The notes: generated from the letters alone by a model not told the origin. DNA of 64,000 nucleotides from an uncultured Clostridia bacterium (GCA_934154805.1 CAKPGM010000003.1:1-64000); one strand, 5' to 3'. Counted from the first letter of the stretch, positions 34,971 through 45,275 are shown. Numbers and translations: made by a program.

Positions 34971-36566
34971 TTATCTATAAATATTATAATCGATTTCAGG
35001 GAATATACAATCTATTTGACTAATTGAATCTAAAAATTTTTCATCAATTTTATCATTTTTTATTTGCAAATACAATTTAGTAAATCTTCCAACGTGTTCC
35101 TTGATCCTTTTCTTAGCATAATCAACCATTGTACCATTAGTAATAATAAATAGCCAATCACTACTTTGCATAAGTAAAAGCTCTCTAGCACATTGATTTA
35201 AAGCTTTTCCTCTTAATGAATCAGTTGGTTCATCTGGGAACAAATTAGCAAGTTCAACCATTTTATCGCCAGCAGCGTGTAAATGTCTATGAGCATAATC
35301 ATTAGTTTGATTAAGCCAAACTTCACTGTAACCATTTGCACCCCAACTTGATCTACAAGGAGTAGAAATCTGCATTTGAGGATATTTGTCAATATACTCG
35401 CTAGGAGTTATTAAATCAAAATCACATTTATCATAATAAATTTTCTTAAATAAAGTATAAAGCCAATCTGGACCTTCATACCACCAATGACCATACAATT
35501 CAGCATCATAAGGACATAAAATAATAGGTGGATTTTGAGTAAAATTAGCTGCTTCAGTAATTTGTTTTTGTCTAGAATCAAAGAAATGACCAGCTTGTTT
35601 TTCTATAGAATCTTGAGCCCATTGTACATTATAATAATCTTTCTCACAATTCTTACCAGTAATACGATAATACTTAATACCAGTAGGAACTCTTGCACCA
35701 TTACAAGCAATATAAGGTTTTATATAATCATATGGAGCATCATAACCAATATCTCTATACCACTCTCTATAATTGAAATCACCCGGATATCCATTAATAG
35801 AACTCCAAACTTGTCTAGATGATTCAACATCACGACCAAAAGCAACAATTCCTTCTGGAGAAACAATTGGAGCTAAAGTTCCATAAACAGGAATAGGATT
35901 AGCATATAAGATTCCGTGAGTTTCAGTAATTATATACTCAATTCCAAATTCTTTTAAATATTTATCAGCTTCAGGAATATAACCACATTCAGGAAGCCAA
36001 ATACCTCTGGGTTTCTTTCCAAAATATTTTTCATAACAATTTACACCAACTGCGATTTGAGCTTTAACAGTTTTCTCATTGACATATAGAATAGGAAAAT
36101 ATCCATGTGTTGCACCACAAGTGATGATTTCCAAAACACCAATATCTTGAAAATACTTAAAAGCATTAATAAGATTGCAATTATAAACATCTCTAAAAAT
36201 ATGCAAATCATTAGAATATCTATCAACATAGTATTGAGATAAATTTTTAAGAGCTGGATTGTCAGCATTTCTAATAATCTCTTTTTTTGCAAGCTCAATA
36301 TGATTTAGCAAATACTTAATATATCTTTCTTGCAATAATTTATTGTCAAGCATATTTAATAAAGGTGGAGTCATAGACATAGTAATTCTAAAATCCACTT
36401 TTTCATTTTCTAATTTCTTAAAATTTGAAAGTAGGGGAATATAAGTTTCCGAAATTGCTTCAAAAAGCCATTGTTCTTCCAAATAATCTTCACTCTCAGG
36501 ATGATATATAAAAGGTAAATGTGCGTGTAGCACAAAACAAACATATCCTTTTGGGTTAAGTTTCAT
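34971..36566 (-). CDS. GH57-family glycoside hydrolase, 1,4-alpha-glucan branching enzyme type
   Basis: A 531-residue GH57 enzyme: FVLHAHLPFIYHPE start, GATHGYFPIL, GIWLPECGYIPEADKYL with the nucleophile Glu, PYDAELYGHWWYEGPDWL with the acid Asp, and a C-terminal DUF1957 helical part (SSDWLFIITNGTMVDYAKKR). This layout matches bacterial GH57 branching enzymes acting on glycogen-like glucan, although no glycogen synthase is nearby. The ATG at 36566 follows GAGGAGAT; a longer in-frame extension runs into the upstream gene. It is read after the DUF4912 gene. Confidence 0.88.
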   Translation of the reverse strand: MKLNPKGYVCFVLHAHLPFIYHPESEDYLEEQWLFEAISETYIPLLSNFKKLENEKVDFRITMSMTPPLLNMLDNKLLQERYIKYLLNHIELAKKEIIRNADNPALKNLSQYYVDRYSNDLHIFRDVYNCNLINAFKYFQDIGVLEIITCGATHGYFPILYVNEKTVKAQIAVGVNCYEKYFGKKPRGIWLPECGYIPEADKYLKEFGIEYIITETHGILYANPIPVYGTLAPIVSPEGIVAFGRDVESSRQVWSSINGYPGDFNYREWYRDIGYDAPYDYIKPYIACNGARVPTGIKYYRITGKNCEKDYYNVQWAQDSIEKQAGHFFDSRQKQITEAANFTQNPPIILCPYDAELYGHWWYEGPDWLYTLFKKIYYDKCDFDLITPSEYIDKYPQMQISTPCRSSWGANGYSEVWLNQTNDYAHRHLHAAGDKMVELANLFPDEPTDSLRGKALNQCARELLLMQSSDWLFIITNGTMVDYAKKRIKEHVGRFTKLYLQIKNDKIDEKFLDSISQIDCIFPEIDYNIYR

Positions 36567-36585
36567 AACAAAATCTCCTCGTAAA

Positions 36586-36610
36586 ATAAGTGTCATAGAG
36601 TGACACTTAT
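36586..36610 (-). terminator. hairpin between DUF4912 gene and GH57 gene
   Basis: A 10-bp stem (ATAAGTGTCA/TGACACTTAT) lies between two co-directional genes; the T-run after it is short, so it may attenuate rather than stop transcription. Confidence 0.5.
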
Positions 36611-36615
36611 AATCT

Positions 36616-37803
36616 CTATTTAAAGGTCGATGAAGAAGATGGATTTCTAAAATCAAATCTCCAAGCATTGCTGTTAATAAATACATCTTCATTGAAATGA
36701 CCTTGCAAATCGTATAAACTATAAATTCTTCCCATATTACGAAGAAATGATATAGAAGTAATATCCTTTGCAGTTATAATATTTGTCTTAACATCTCTAA
36801 AATAAACAGTTTTTAAATCTTTATCAAATAAAATGTGATCATTAGGTGAGTCCATAACATTAGATGATGTAACATATAAATAATTATTTGGAATATTAAA
36901 TTCCTCATTATTATATTTAGGTCTACGGCCTAACTCAACAGAATATTCGCAGTTAGAATCATTAACGTGTAAATACCAACTATTAGCGAAATCATCGATG
37001 TCAATTTCATAAGAATAATTCATAGTAATATTATGAACTACTAAAACAGGTTTTGTATCATTAAAGAAATTGTCACCATAAGTTTCTATATAATGTGCTC
37101 TATCAGCATCTGAAATATCCCAATAAACAAATAAAGTAGTAGGAGTTTGAGCTAGTACTTTTACAATAGTTTGATTATATCTATAAGGTAAGTCATAATA
37201 TTCCAAGATTTCTATCTTCTTTGTTAAATTAGAAGTTGCAGTTATTTTTTTTGTTCTTGATGTAGCTTTTTTTGCTGTTGATGCTTTAGTAGATTTCTTT
37301 GTAGAAGTTTTTTTGGCAGTAGATTTAGTAGCCGTTTTAGAAGTAGTTTTCTTAGTTGTTTTAGTAGACTTTTTCTCAGTAGCTTTTGCTTTGCTAGATG
37401 AGGTCTTTTTAGTTACTTTAGGTTCAGCTGTTTTGCTAGTTTTTTTAGTTGTTTTTTCTTCAGCTACTGTAGAATCAGTTTTTCTAGTACGACTCTTCTT
37501 AACAACAGGTTTTTCTTCAACGATTTCAGGCACAACTTTTTTAGTAGAAGACTTAGTTTCTACTTTTTTTTCTGCTACTTTTGCTACTGAAGTATCTTTT
37601 TCGGACTTTTTTGAAGTAGTTCTTTTCTTAGGCGTTTTTACAGAAGAATCTTCTACTGTAGCTACCTTTTTTGCAGTTGATTTAGAAGCCACCTTTTTAG
37701 CTAGCTCTTTTTTTGATACTACTTTTTTTCCTTCCTTCTTTTCTATCTCTTTTGCAACTTTTTCTTCTACATTATTTGTCTTACTTGCTGTTTTTCTTGG
37801 CAT
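36616..37803 (-). CDS. DUF4912 protein with histone-H1-like basic N-terminal tail
   Basis: A 395-residue protein in two parts. Residues 1-~200 are low-complexity and rich in Lys, Thr, Ser, Ala and Val, with recurring KKT, KKS and TAKK words like eukaryotic H1 tails or bacterial Hc1/AlgP-type proteins; they would bind DNA or other polyanions. Residues ~205-390 form a DUF4912 domain (YDLPYRYNQTIVKVLAQTP, LFVYWDISDADR, SWYLHVNDSNCEYSVELG), of unknown function. GGAGG precedes the ATG. It is followed by a GH57 enzyme, a pairing that may reflect polysaccharide work. Confidence 0.75.
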   Translation of the reverse strand: MPRKTASKTNNVEEKVAKEIEKKEGKKVVSKKELAKKVASKSTAKKVATVEDSSVKTPKKRTTSKKSEKDTSVAKVAEKKVETKSSTKKVVPEIVEEKPVVKKSRTRKTDSTVAEEKTTKKTSKTAEPKVTKKTSSSKAKATEKKSTKTTKKTTSKTATKSTAKKTSTKKSTKASTAKKATSRTKKITATSNLTKKIEILEYYDLPYRYNQTIVKVLAQTPTTLFVYWDISDADRAHYIETYGDNFFNDTKPVLVVHNITMNYSYEIDIDDFANSWYLHVNDSNCEYSVELGRRPKYNNEEFNIPNNYLYVTSSNVMDSPNDHILFDKDLKTVYFRDVKTNIITAKDITSISFLRNMGRIYSLYDLQGHFNEDVFINSNAWRFDFRNPSSSSTFK

Positions 37804-37960
37804 ATTTTCCTCCTTTGTTTTACGCTCATATAAAATCTTATTATATAATATATCAAAAATAAAATAAATTCAATAGAAAAAAGAAAATAAATTGTGAAAA
37901 TTATGTGTAAAATAAAAAAAACGCTTATTAGAAAAATCCCTATTTAAGCAAAGAAAAATT

Positions 37961-37989
37961 TTTTAATTAAATATATAATTTAATTAAAA
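37961..37989. repeat. AT palindrome 1
   Basis: Two perfect 12-base arms (TTTTAATTAAAT and ATTTAATTAAAA) surround ATATA. It lies in the 400-bp gene-free stretch between the DUF4912 gene and the pilin-like gene, which otherwise shows no gene. Confidence 0.6.
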
Positions 37990-38117
37990 TTTATATATTT
38001 CATATATAGCATAACTGTAGGAAAAAAGCAATACAAAAAAACTAAATAATCCTAATAGTTAGAAAATTTAAACAGCCTGTAACTATTGGAATATAAATAA
38101 TTACAGCATTTTTGGAA

Positions 38118-38144
38118 TTTTATTAAATTATATATTTAATAAAA
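38118..38144. repeat. AT palindrome 2
   Basis: Eleven-base arms (TTTTATTAAAT and ATTTAATAAAA) surround TATAT, 66 bases before the pilin-like gene start. It is close in sequence to palindrome 1. Confidence 0.6.
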
Positions 38145-38209
38145 ATGAGATTTTATTACAAAACAATTTGTTTTATAATAAAAACATCAACAAAAAGGAG
38201 AAGAATTTT

Positions 38210-39763
38210 ATGAGAAAAATACAAAAAGGAATAACATTAATAGCGTTGGTTGTAACGATAGTTATAATTTTAATACTAGCAGGAATAACAGTGGGAATGG
38301 TAACAAGCGATAATGGAATATTAAAAGAAACCAAAAGTGCAAAAACACAAGCAGAAATAGACAACGAAAAAAGTATAGTGGGAAGAGCAAAAATGCTTAC
38401 AATGATGAGAGATAAAAGTGGAAAAATAACCTTTGATGTATTTGCACCAGCGCTAAAAGACGAAGCAGGAACAAACCCAACAGAGGTAAGTGATGTTGGT
38501 GATGTGATAGAGGTTTTATTTACAGATACAGACAGATATTACGAAGTAGATAAAGATGGAAATGTAAGTGAGCCTAAAGAAATAATTAAAGATGAATATG
38601 CAGGAGATATAACCAAAGGTGGAAGATGTGATGGAAGTGAAGAAAAACCATATGAAATAAACTGCATAGAGGATCTAGTAGCATTGTCTAATATAGTAAA
38701 TGGAGAAGGGATAAAATTTGAGAATGGTCAAATAGTACAAATAACAGAATCAGATGGATTAGATGGAAAAAACATAATACTAGTTAGAAATTTAAATTTT
38801 AAATCTAAATATTCATATGCAGATAGTACAAGAACAGATTTTGGAAATATAAATGGAAATGACACAGATGGAAATATGTTAATAACAGAAATGACAACAG
38901 GCAACGGATTTGTATCGATAGGGTATGACCCTGCTAAATTGTTTGCGGGGATATTTGATGGAAACGAAAAACATATTAATAATATAAATATCAACAATAC
39001 TGAAAGAACTGTATATAATGGAGGAGAGGGATTATTTGGAGTAACAGCATATGATTCTAAAATTATAAATCTCACTGTTAGTGGAGAAATTGATGGTGGA
39101 GGACTAAGAACAGGAGGGATAGTAGGATTTGCTCAAGGAAATACAAAGATAATAAATTGTAGAAATAAATGTAATATAAAAAGCAAAAACAGTGTGGGAG
39201 GAATTACAGGTACTATAGATGGAACAACAATAATAATCAATAGTGATAATACAGGAAATTTAGAGGTGATAGAACCTACCAATGATTCATATGTTAGTGT
39301 AGGAGGAATTGCGGGAATTGCACAAAATTATATAGTTAATTGTTACAATTCTGGGAATGTAAAAAATAATGCCAAAGGTGTGTATAAAGGTGCAGGAGGA
39401 ATTGCAGGAAATTCAAAATCATATATTGCATATATTTATAATTGCTATAATACAGGAAATGCTACTGGAGAATATTCAGAAGGCTCAATATTAGGTGGTT
39501 ATTGGTATGGTGAATGGATATCGATTATTAAAAATTGTTACTATCTAAAAGACAGTAGTAAATATGCAATAGGAAAGGCTGTAACAACCCAAGAATTTGA
39601 TGCAACGGAGTGCTCAAGAGAAGAAATGCAAAGTACAGAGATAATAAATAAACTGAATGAATATGTAAAAAATTACAATGAAGAATATAAAAATAATGAA
39701 GATTTTGTGGAACTGAAGCAATGGAAAAAAGGAGAAAATGGTTATCCAACTTTTGTGGATTAG
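38210..39763 (+). CDS. pilin-like N-terminus with GLUG-type repeats, surface protein
   Basis: A 517-residue protein opening MRKIQKGITLIALVVTIVI, a class III/type IV pilin-like segment: short basic leader, KG cleavage point, ~22-residue hydrophobic helix. The usual Glu at +5 is Ala. A linker leads to a C-terminal array of GLUG-like repeats (GLFGVTA, GGIVGFAQGNTKIINC, GGITGTIDGTTIIINS, GGIAGIAQNYIVNCYN, GGIAGNSKSYIAYIYNCYN), a beta-helix type seen in adhesins. No pilus machinery is adjacent. The ATG follows AAGGAGAAG. A second protein with the same N-terminus is at 60.7 kb. Confidence 0.8.
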   Translation: MRKIQKGITLIALVVTIVIILILAGITVGMVTSDNGILKETKSAKTQAEIDNEKSIVGRAKMLTMMRDKSGKITFDVFAPALKDEAGTNPTEVSDVGDVIEVLFTDTDRYYEVDKDGNVSEPKEIIKDEYAGDITKGGRCDGSEEKPYEINCIEDLVALSNIVNGEGIKFENGQIVQITESDGLDGKNIILVRNLNFKSKYSYADSTRTDFGNINGNDTDGNMLITEMTTGNGFVSIGYDPAKLFAGIFDGNEKHINNININNTERTVYNGGEGLFGVTAYDSKIINLTVSGEIDGGGLRTGGIVGFAQGNTKIINCRNKCNIKSKNSVGGITGTIDGTTIIINSDNTGNLEVIEPTNDSYVSVGGIAGIAQNYIVNCYNSGNVKNNAKGVYKGAGGIAGNSKSYIAYIYNCYNTGNATGEYSEGSILGGYWYGEWISIIKNCYYLKDSSKYAIGKAVTTQEFDATECSREEMQSTEIINKLNEYVKNYNEEYKNNEDFVELKQWKKGENGYPTFVD

Positions 39764-39847
39764 CAAAAATATAATTAATAAAAATATTGACATTTTCCGA
39801 CAGGAAATTATATAATATGTCATATAAAACAAAAAGGGGGTAAAAAA

Positions 39848-40171
39848 ATGGGAGTAGCAGCTTTAGTATTAGGAATTATATCAATAATAGTAGGATTTAT
39901 ACCATTTTGTGGTGCAATAGCATTTGTTCCAGCTGTAATAGGTTTAATATTAGGAATAATTGATATAGTGCAAAAGTCAAAGAAAAAAGAGCCAAAGGGA
40001 ATGGCAATAGCAGGAACTATATTAACAGGATTAGCAATAGTAATAATAAGCTTCTGGCTATTTGTATTTGGTGTAGCAGCTAATGGAACAGCAGACTATA
40101 TTACAAATCACCAAAATGAGATAATGGATTGGGTAAATGAGTACTCATCATCAATCGAAAACGATTTATAA
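39848..40171 (+). CDS. small membrane protein, DUF4190-like
   Basis: A 107-residue protein with three hydrophobic segments: a glycine-rich hairpin (LVLGIISIIVGFIPFCGAIAFVP, split by a turn) and a third helix after the basic KSKKKEPKGMAIAG loop. The pattern resembles DUF4190. Function is unknown. The downstream gene overlaps its last 35 bases in another frame. Confidence 0.65.
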   Translation: MGVAALVLGIISIIVGFIPFCGAIAFVPAVIGLILGIIDIVQKSKKKEPKGMAIAGTILTGLAIVIISFWLFVFGVAANGTADYITNHQNEIMDWVNEYSSSIENDL

Positions 40172-40574
40172 AAAAATAGAAAAAAATTACATATATATAA
40201 ATATAACATTCTTGATATTATCTATATATGTAATTTTTTTTCCTATAATAAGCGAAGCGATACAAAAAATAATACCCCAATTTGGCAGATGCCCATATTT
40301 AATGTTGACAGGAAAAAATTGTCCTTTGTGTGGAGGAACAAGATACATTAAAAATCTACCAGAAGCACTAAATGACATTACATATTTATTTAATCCATTT
40401 GGAATAATAATTATAGCAGTTATGTTTGAAATAATATTCAGAAGTATAAATATAATAAAATGCAAAAATACTAAGCAAAAGAGCTTGGAAAAAACGATAA
40501 AATTTGATATAATATTACATAGTATTGAAATTATTGGATTAATATTATACGAAATATTATTTTTTATTATATAG
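40137..40574 (+). CDS. DUF2752 membrane protein
   Basis: A 145-residue protein with three predicted helices and the DUF2752 core [23 protein letters not shown], a CPxCGxTR motif. Its function is unknown. The start at 40137 lies inside the previous gene and its ribosome site is weak, so the first residues are uncertain. It ends eight bases before lepA. Confidence 0.75.
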   Translation: MSTHHQSKTIYKKIEKNYIYINITFLILSIYVIFFPIISEAIQKIIPQFGRCPYLMLTGKNCPLCGGTRYIKNLPEALNDITYLFNPFGIIIIAVMFEIIFRSINIIKCKNTKQKSLEKTIKFDIILHSIEIIGLILYEILFFII

Positions 40575-40582
40575 GAGATTAT

Positions 40583-42394
40583 ATGGAGGACAGAAAAAAA
40601 TACATTAGAAATTTTAGCATAATTGCACACATAGACCACGGCAAATCTACATTAGCAGACAGATTAATAGAAATGACAGGAGTTCTTTCTAAAAGAGAGA
40701 TGGAAGAACAAATCCTAGATAATATGGATATAGAGAGAGAACGTGGAATAACAATAAAATCGCAAGCTGTAAGAATGAAATATAAGGCTAAAGATGGAAA
40801 TATATATGAACTTAATTTAATAGACACTCCGGGACATGTAGATTTTAACTACGAAGTGTCAAGAAGTTTGGCTGCATGTGATGGAGCCATTCTTGTTGTT
40901 GATGCAAGTCAAGGCGTAGAGGCTCAAACTCTTGCAAATGTCTACTTAGCAATAGACAATAATCTAGAAATATTACCAGTAATAAATAAAGTGGATTTAC
41001 CAAATGCAAGACCTGATGAAATAAAAAATGAAATAGAGGATATAATAGGGTTACCAGCACAAGATGCACCTTGCATATCTGCAAAAACTGGATTAAATGT
41101 GGAAGAAGTTTTAGAAAGAATAGTAACAGACTTACCTGCACCAACAGGTGATGAGAATGAGCCTTTACAAGCATTAATATTTGATTCAATATATGATAAC
41201 TATCAAGGTGCAATTGCATATGTAAGAATAAAAAATGGAACTGTAAAAGTAGGAGATAAAATCAGACTAATGGCTTCAAACAAAGTATTTACAGTAACAG
41301 AAGTAGGATATTTTGAACCAGGTAGTTACTTACCATCTGATAAACTAGAAGCAGGAGAAGTTGGATACATAGCAGCAAGTATAAAAAGTTTATCAGATAT
41401 TCGAGTTGGAGATACAATCACATTAGAAGATAACCCAGCAAAAGAGCCACTTCCAGGATATAAAAAAGTAAATCCGATGGTGTACTGCGGATTATATCCA
41501 GTAGATGGTAGTGATTATGAAAATTTAAAAGTTGCACTAGAAAAATTAAAGCTAAATGATGCAGCATTAGAATATGAACCTGAAACATCAGCAGCATTAG
41601 GATTTGGTTTTAGATGCGGTTTCTTGGGACTGCTACATTTAGAAATAATAGAAGAAAGACTTGATAGGGAGTTTAATCTAAGTTTAATTACAACTTCTCC
41701 ATCAGTTATATACAAGGTATATAAAACAGATGGAAGTATGGTGGAAATATATAATCCTGCAGACTTACCACCAACAGATGAAATTTCTAGAATAGAAGAA
41801 CCTTTTGTTGAAGCGGAAATATTAACACCAAAAGAATATGTTGGAAATCTAATGGAAATTTGTCAGAATAGACGTGGAATATATGTGGATATGAAATATC
41901 TAGATCCAACAAGAGTAACATTAGTCTATGAACTTCCACTTAATGAAATAATTTATGACTTTTTTGATAGTTTAAAATCAAAAACAAAAGGATATGCGTC
42001 ATTTGATTATGAATTAAAAGAATATAGACCATCAAATTTAGTAAAACTAGATATATTAGTAAATGGAGAAAATGTGGATGCACTTTCATTTATAGTTCAT
42101 AGGGACAATAGCTATGAAAGAGGCAAAAAGATGATCGAAAAGCTAAAGACAGTTATACCAAGACAGCTTTTTGCAATACCACTTCAAGCAGCTATTGGAG
42201 GAAAAATTATAGCAAGAGAAACAATCTCTGCTATGAGAAAAGATGTATTAGCTAAATGCTATGGTGGAGATGTAACAAGAAAGAAAAAACTATTAGAAAA
42301 ACAAAAAAGAGGAAAGAAAAAGATGCGTGAAATAGGAAATGTACAAATACCACAAGAAGCATTTTTGTCAGTACTTAAATTAGATGATGAATAA
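40583..42394 (+). CDS. lepA: elongation factor 4 (LepA)
   Basis: A 603-residue translational GTPase. The G-domain motifs are complete: [14 protein letters not shown] (P-loop), [27 protein letters not shown]. Later LepA-specific [17 protein letters not shown] and the C-terminal [19 protein letters not shown] are present. It acts on the ribosome during initiation or under ionic stress. AGGAGAT precedes the ATG. Confidence 0.97.
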   Translation: MEDRKKYIRNFSIIAHIDHGKSTLADRLIEMTGVLSKREMEEQILDNMDIERERGITIKSQAVRMKYKAKDGNIYELNLIDTPGHVDFNYEVSRSLAACDGAILVVDASQGVEAQTLANVYLAIDNNLEILPVINKVDLPNARPDEIKNEIEDIIGLPAQDAPCISAKTGLNVEEVLERIVTDLPAPTGDENEPLQALIFDSIYDNYQGAIAYVRIKNGTVKVGDKIRLMASNKVFTVTEVGYFEPGSYLPSDKLEAGEVGYIAASIKSLSDIRVGDTITLEDNPAKEPLPGYKKVNPMVYCGLYPVDGSDYENLKVALEKLKLNDAALEYEPETSAALGFGFRCGFLGLLHLEIIEERLDREFNLSLITTSPSVIYKVYKTDGSMVEIYNPADLPPTDEISRIEEPFVEAEILTPKEYVGNLMEICQNRRGIYVDMKYLDPTRVTLVYELPLNEIIYDFFDSLKSKTKGYASFDYELKEYRPSNLVKLDILVNGENVDALSFIVHRDNSYERGKKMIEKLKTVIPRQLFAIPLQAAIGGKIIARETISAMRKDVLAKCYGGDVTRKKKLLEKQKRGKKKMREIGNVQIPQEAFLSVLKLDDE

Positions 42395-42408
42395 AGAAGG
42401 GAAGAAAT

Positions 42409-43212
42409 ATGAACGAAAAAGTAGAACAATTTATTGAAAATGTTTTAAAAAATAATATAGTAGAAACGGTCATTACAATTGCAATAAGTATTCTACTATA
42501 TAATATCATAAAAAGAGTAATGAACAAAAACCAAAAAAGCAAAGTGCTGAAAGAAAAAATTGGTAAAAAACAGAGAACGTATATCAGAGTTCTAAATAGT
42601 GTAATAAAATATGCTTTCTTAATAGTAACAATATTGATAGTCTTGCAAATAAATGGAGTTAATGTAAACTCAATGCTAGCTGGAGTAGGAATATTAGGAA
42701 TTGTAATAGGTATTGCACTTCAAGATGCACTTAAAGATATAATTATGGGAATTAATATAATAGTAGATGATTATTTCTCTGTGGGAGATTACATTAAATA
42801 TAAAGGTCAAGAGGGAAAAGTTGTAGGATTTGGACTAAAAACTACCAAAATACTTTTAACAGATAATAACAATATATTATCAGTAAGTAACAGAAATATA
42901 TCAGAAATAGAAAAGGTTTCGAACTTTATATTTATTAGTATTCCTGTTCCTTATGAGGTATCAATTGGAAAATTTGAAACGATAGTTCCTCAAATTGTAG
43001 ATACAGTATCACATCTGGAAAATGTAAAAAGCTGTAAATATCTAGGACTAGGTGAATTGGGTGAATCTAGTATGAACTATAAATTATCTGTGGAATTTAA
43101 TCCGGATTATAAATTATCAGTAGGAAAAGCAGCACTAAGAGCTGTTAAAATTGTGTTAGATGAGAATAAGATTGAAGTACCATATCCACAATTAGATATT
43201 CATAATAAATAG
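42409..43212 (+). CDS. small-conductance mechanosensitive channel family (MscS)
   Basis: A 267-residue protein with three N-terminal helices; the pore helix MLAGVGILGIVIGIALQDALKDI shows the MscS TM3 pattern. It is followed by IIVDDYFSVGDYIKYKGQEGKVVGFGLKTTKI (beta domain) and the alpha-beta C-domain. It releases solutes on osmotic downshift. It sits 14 bases after lepA in a plus-strand run. Confidence 0.92.
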   Translation: MNEKVEQFIENVLKNNIVETVITIAISILLYNIIKRVMNKNQKSKVLKEKIGKKQRTYIRVLNSVIKYAFLIVTILIVLQINGVNVNSMLAGVGILGIVIGIALQDALKDIIMGINIIVDDYFSVGDYIKYKGQEGKVVGFGLKTTKILLTDNNNILSVSNRNISEIEKVSNFIFISIPVPYEVSIGKFETIVPQIVDTVSHLENVKSCKYLGLGELGESSMNYKLSVEFNPDYKLSVGKAALRAVKIVLDENKIEVPYPQLDIHNK

Positions 43213-43228
43213 AAAGGAAATGTTATAA

Positions 43229-43972
43229 ATGGAGGAAAACTATTTAGATCAAATAGAAGGAAGAAATTCTGTAATGGAATTGCTTGAGTCAGGTAAAGAC
43301 ATAAATAAAATATATGTAGCAAAAGGTGAAAAACACGGTTCTATAAATAAAATTATAGCAAAAGCAAAAGAAAATAAAATAGTTACAGTAGAGATTGAAA
43401 GAGCAAAATTATATAAAATGGCACAAACTGAGAATTGTCAAGGAGTTATAGCTATTGTTCCTCCATTTGATTATTGTAGTGTTGATGACATACTAAATGA
43501 AGCAAAGAGCAAAAAAGAAAAAGTTTTTATACTAATATTAGATGGAATAGAAGATCCACATAATTTAGGCTCTATAATAAGAACTGCCGAAACAGCGGGA
43601 GTTCACGGAATAATAATTCCTAAAAGAAGAGCAGCTTTAGTAAATAGTACAGTAAATAAAACCTCGGCTGGAGCAACAAATTTTATGAAAATTGCGAGAG
43701 TAAATAATCTAAATGAAACAATAAAATACTTAAAAGACAATGATGTATGGATATATGGAACTGATATGGAAACAAATAAAATGTACTATGATGAAGATAT
43801 GACTGGAAATGTCGCAATAGTAATTGGTAGTGAAGGATTTGGAATGAGCAGACTAGTAAAAGAAAATTGCGACTTCTTAATAAAAATACCAATGAAAGGT
43901 AAGATAACATCTCTAAATGCTTCTGTATCAGCAGGAATTGTAATGTATGAAGTTGTAAAACAAAGAAAATAA
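43229..43972 (+). CDS. rlmB: TrmH/RlmB-family rRNA 2'-O-methyltransferase
   Basis: A 247-residue SpoU-class methyltransferase. An L30e-like N-terminal domain (EGRNSVMELLESGKDINKI) precedes the knotted SPOUT domain with LDGIEDPHNLGSIIRTAETAG (motif 1), IVIGSEGFGMSRLV (motif 2) and IPMKGKITSLNASVSAGIV (motif 3). It most likely methylates G2251 of 23S rRNA, though other TrmH targets cannot be excluded by sequence alone. Confidence 0.9.
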   Translation: MEENYLDQIEGRNSVMELLESGKDINKIYVAKGEKHGSINKIIAKAKENKIVTVEIERAKLYKMAQTENCQGVIAIVPPFDYCSVDDILNEAKSKKEKVFILILDGIEDPHNLGSIIRTAETAGVHGIIIPKRRAALVNSTVNKTSAGATNFMKIARVNNLNETIKYLKDNDVWIYGTDMETNKMYYDEDMTGNVAIVIGSEGFGMSRLVKENCDFLIKIPMKGKITSLNASVSAGIVMYEVVKQRK

Positions 43973-43998
43973 AGTTTTGTACCATAGGAGGAAGAAAT

Positions 43999-45264
43999 AT
44001 GAGAAATAGGAGAAACACAAGAAAAAGAAATGTTGTATTAGATACAATAACGAACAAGAACTTTATAATAATTTGTTCTATTTTATTAGCAATAATCTTA
44101 ATATCAACTGTATTTATAAAATATAGACAATATCAAGATAAGATGTTAATAGCTAAACAAGCAGAAAATTTATCAAAGCAAACAGAGGAAATTTTCTCAT
44201 CGATGGAAAATACATTAAAAAATCCAGAAGAAAGTTCAACAGGAGAAGTAAGAAGAACAACTGCAAAAATTGCTGCAGTGGGAGATATCTTATGTCAGAT
44301 GGATATGATAGAAGATGCACAAACAGAGGATGGATATGATTTTAGTCATATGTTTTCAGGAGTTAATAAATTTATAAATACTGCAGACATAAAACTAGGA
44401 ACATTGGAAACTAATTTTTTAGATAGAGAATTTTCTGGTGTAAAAAAATATAATTCACCAATAGAGTTTCTTCAAGCAGTAAAACAATCAGGAATAAACT
44501 TGGTATCAGTGGCACATAACCACGAGCTAGACTATGGTGAAGATGGATTAAATACAACAGTAGAAAAAATAAAAGAACAAGATATAACCATTACAGGATT
44601 AAAAGAAAATCCAGAATTTACTGGAACAATAAAAGAAATCAGAGGAATAAAAATTGCTTTTTTAGGTTACACATATGGATTAAGCAATGAGAATGAATTA
44701 TCAGAAGAAGTAAAAGCAAAAGCCAACATTTATTCAGAAGAGTTAGCCCAAAAAGACATAGAATATGCAAAAGCTAATTCAAATTATATAATAGCAATAA
44801 TGCACTGGGGAGATGTAAATAAATCAGAGATAACAGACTATCAAAGAGAAATTACAGGATTCTTAGTAAACAATGGTGTAGATATGATATTAGGTTCACA
44901 TCCATCAGTTGTAGAGCCTATGGAAATTGTTCAAAACAGTGAAGGAAAAAATATTTTAGTAGCTTATTCATTAGGAAACTACATATCATCACTAAAATAC
45001 GAAAATGCAGATGTTGAGCTAATTTTAAACATTCAAATAGCAAAAACTACTGATTCTGATAAGGCTATATTAGAAAAAGTAGATTATACACCAATATATG
45101 TTCTAGATAATGGAAACAAAGCAGAAAATAGATTCGAATTAACAGATATGAAACAGTTAGCATTAGATTATGCAAATGGAGATACTAGTAGAATAACGAG
45201 AAAAACATATGATCAATTAGTTAAGAAATTAGAAAATTTACAAAGAATAGTTAATAACAAGTAA
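43999..45264 (+). CDS. CapA-family metallophosphatase-like protein
   Basis: A 421-residue membrane-anchored protein: basic N-terminus RNRRNTRKRN, one helix (~15-38), then the PGA_cap domain (IAAVGDILCQMDM, LGTLETNF, VSVAHNHELDYGEDGL, MHWGDVNKSE, GSHPSVVEPMEIV). The family includes capsule poly-gamma-glutamate proteins, but most members outside cap operons have unknown targets, and no capB/C genes are near. GGAGGAAG precedes the ATG. Confidence 0.85.
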   Translation: MRNRRNTRKRNVVLDTITNKNFIIICSILLAIILISTVFIKYRQYQDKMLIAKQAENLSKQTEEIFSSMENTLKNPEESSTGEVRRTTAKIAAVGDILCQMDMIEDAQTEDGYDFSHMFSGVNKFINTADIKLGTLETNFLDREFSGVKKYNSPIEFLQAVKQSGINLVSVAHNHELDYGEDGLNTTVEKIKEQDITITGLKENPEFTGTIKEIRGIKIAFLGYTYGLSNENELSEEVKAKANIYSEELAQKDIEYAKANSNYIIAIMHWGDVNKSEITDYQREITGFLVNNGVDMILGSHPSVVEPMEIVQNSEGKNILVAYSLGNYISSLKYENADVELILNIQIAKTTDSDKAILEKVDYTPIYVLDNGNKAENRFELTDMKQLALDYANGDTSRITRKTYDQLVKKLENLQRIVNNK

Positions 45265-45275
45265 GGATGGAAAAA

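Noticed and set aside
37313..37867. 184-codon plus-strand frame rich in Val/Phe/Leu/Ser
   Set aside because: It is the complement of the repetitive Lys/Thr tail of the DUF4912 gene, which has a proper start and ribosome site.
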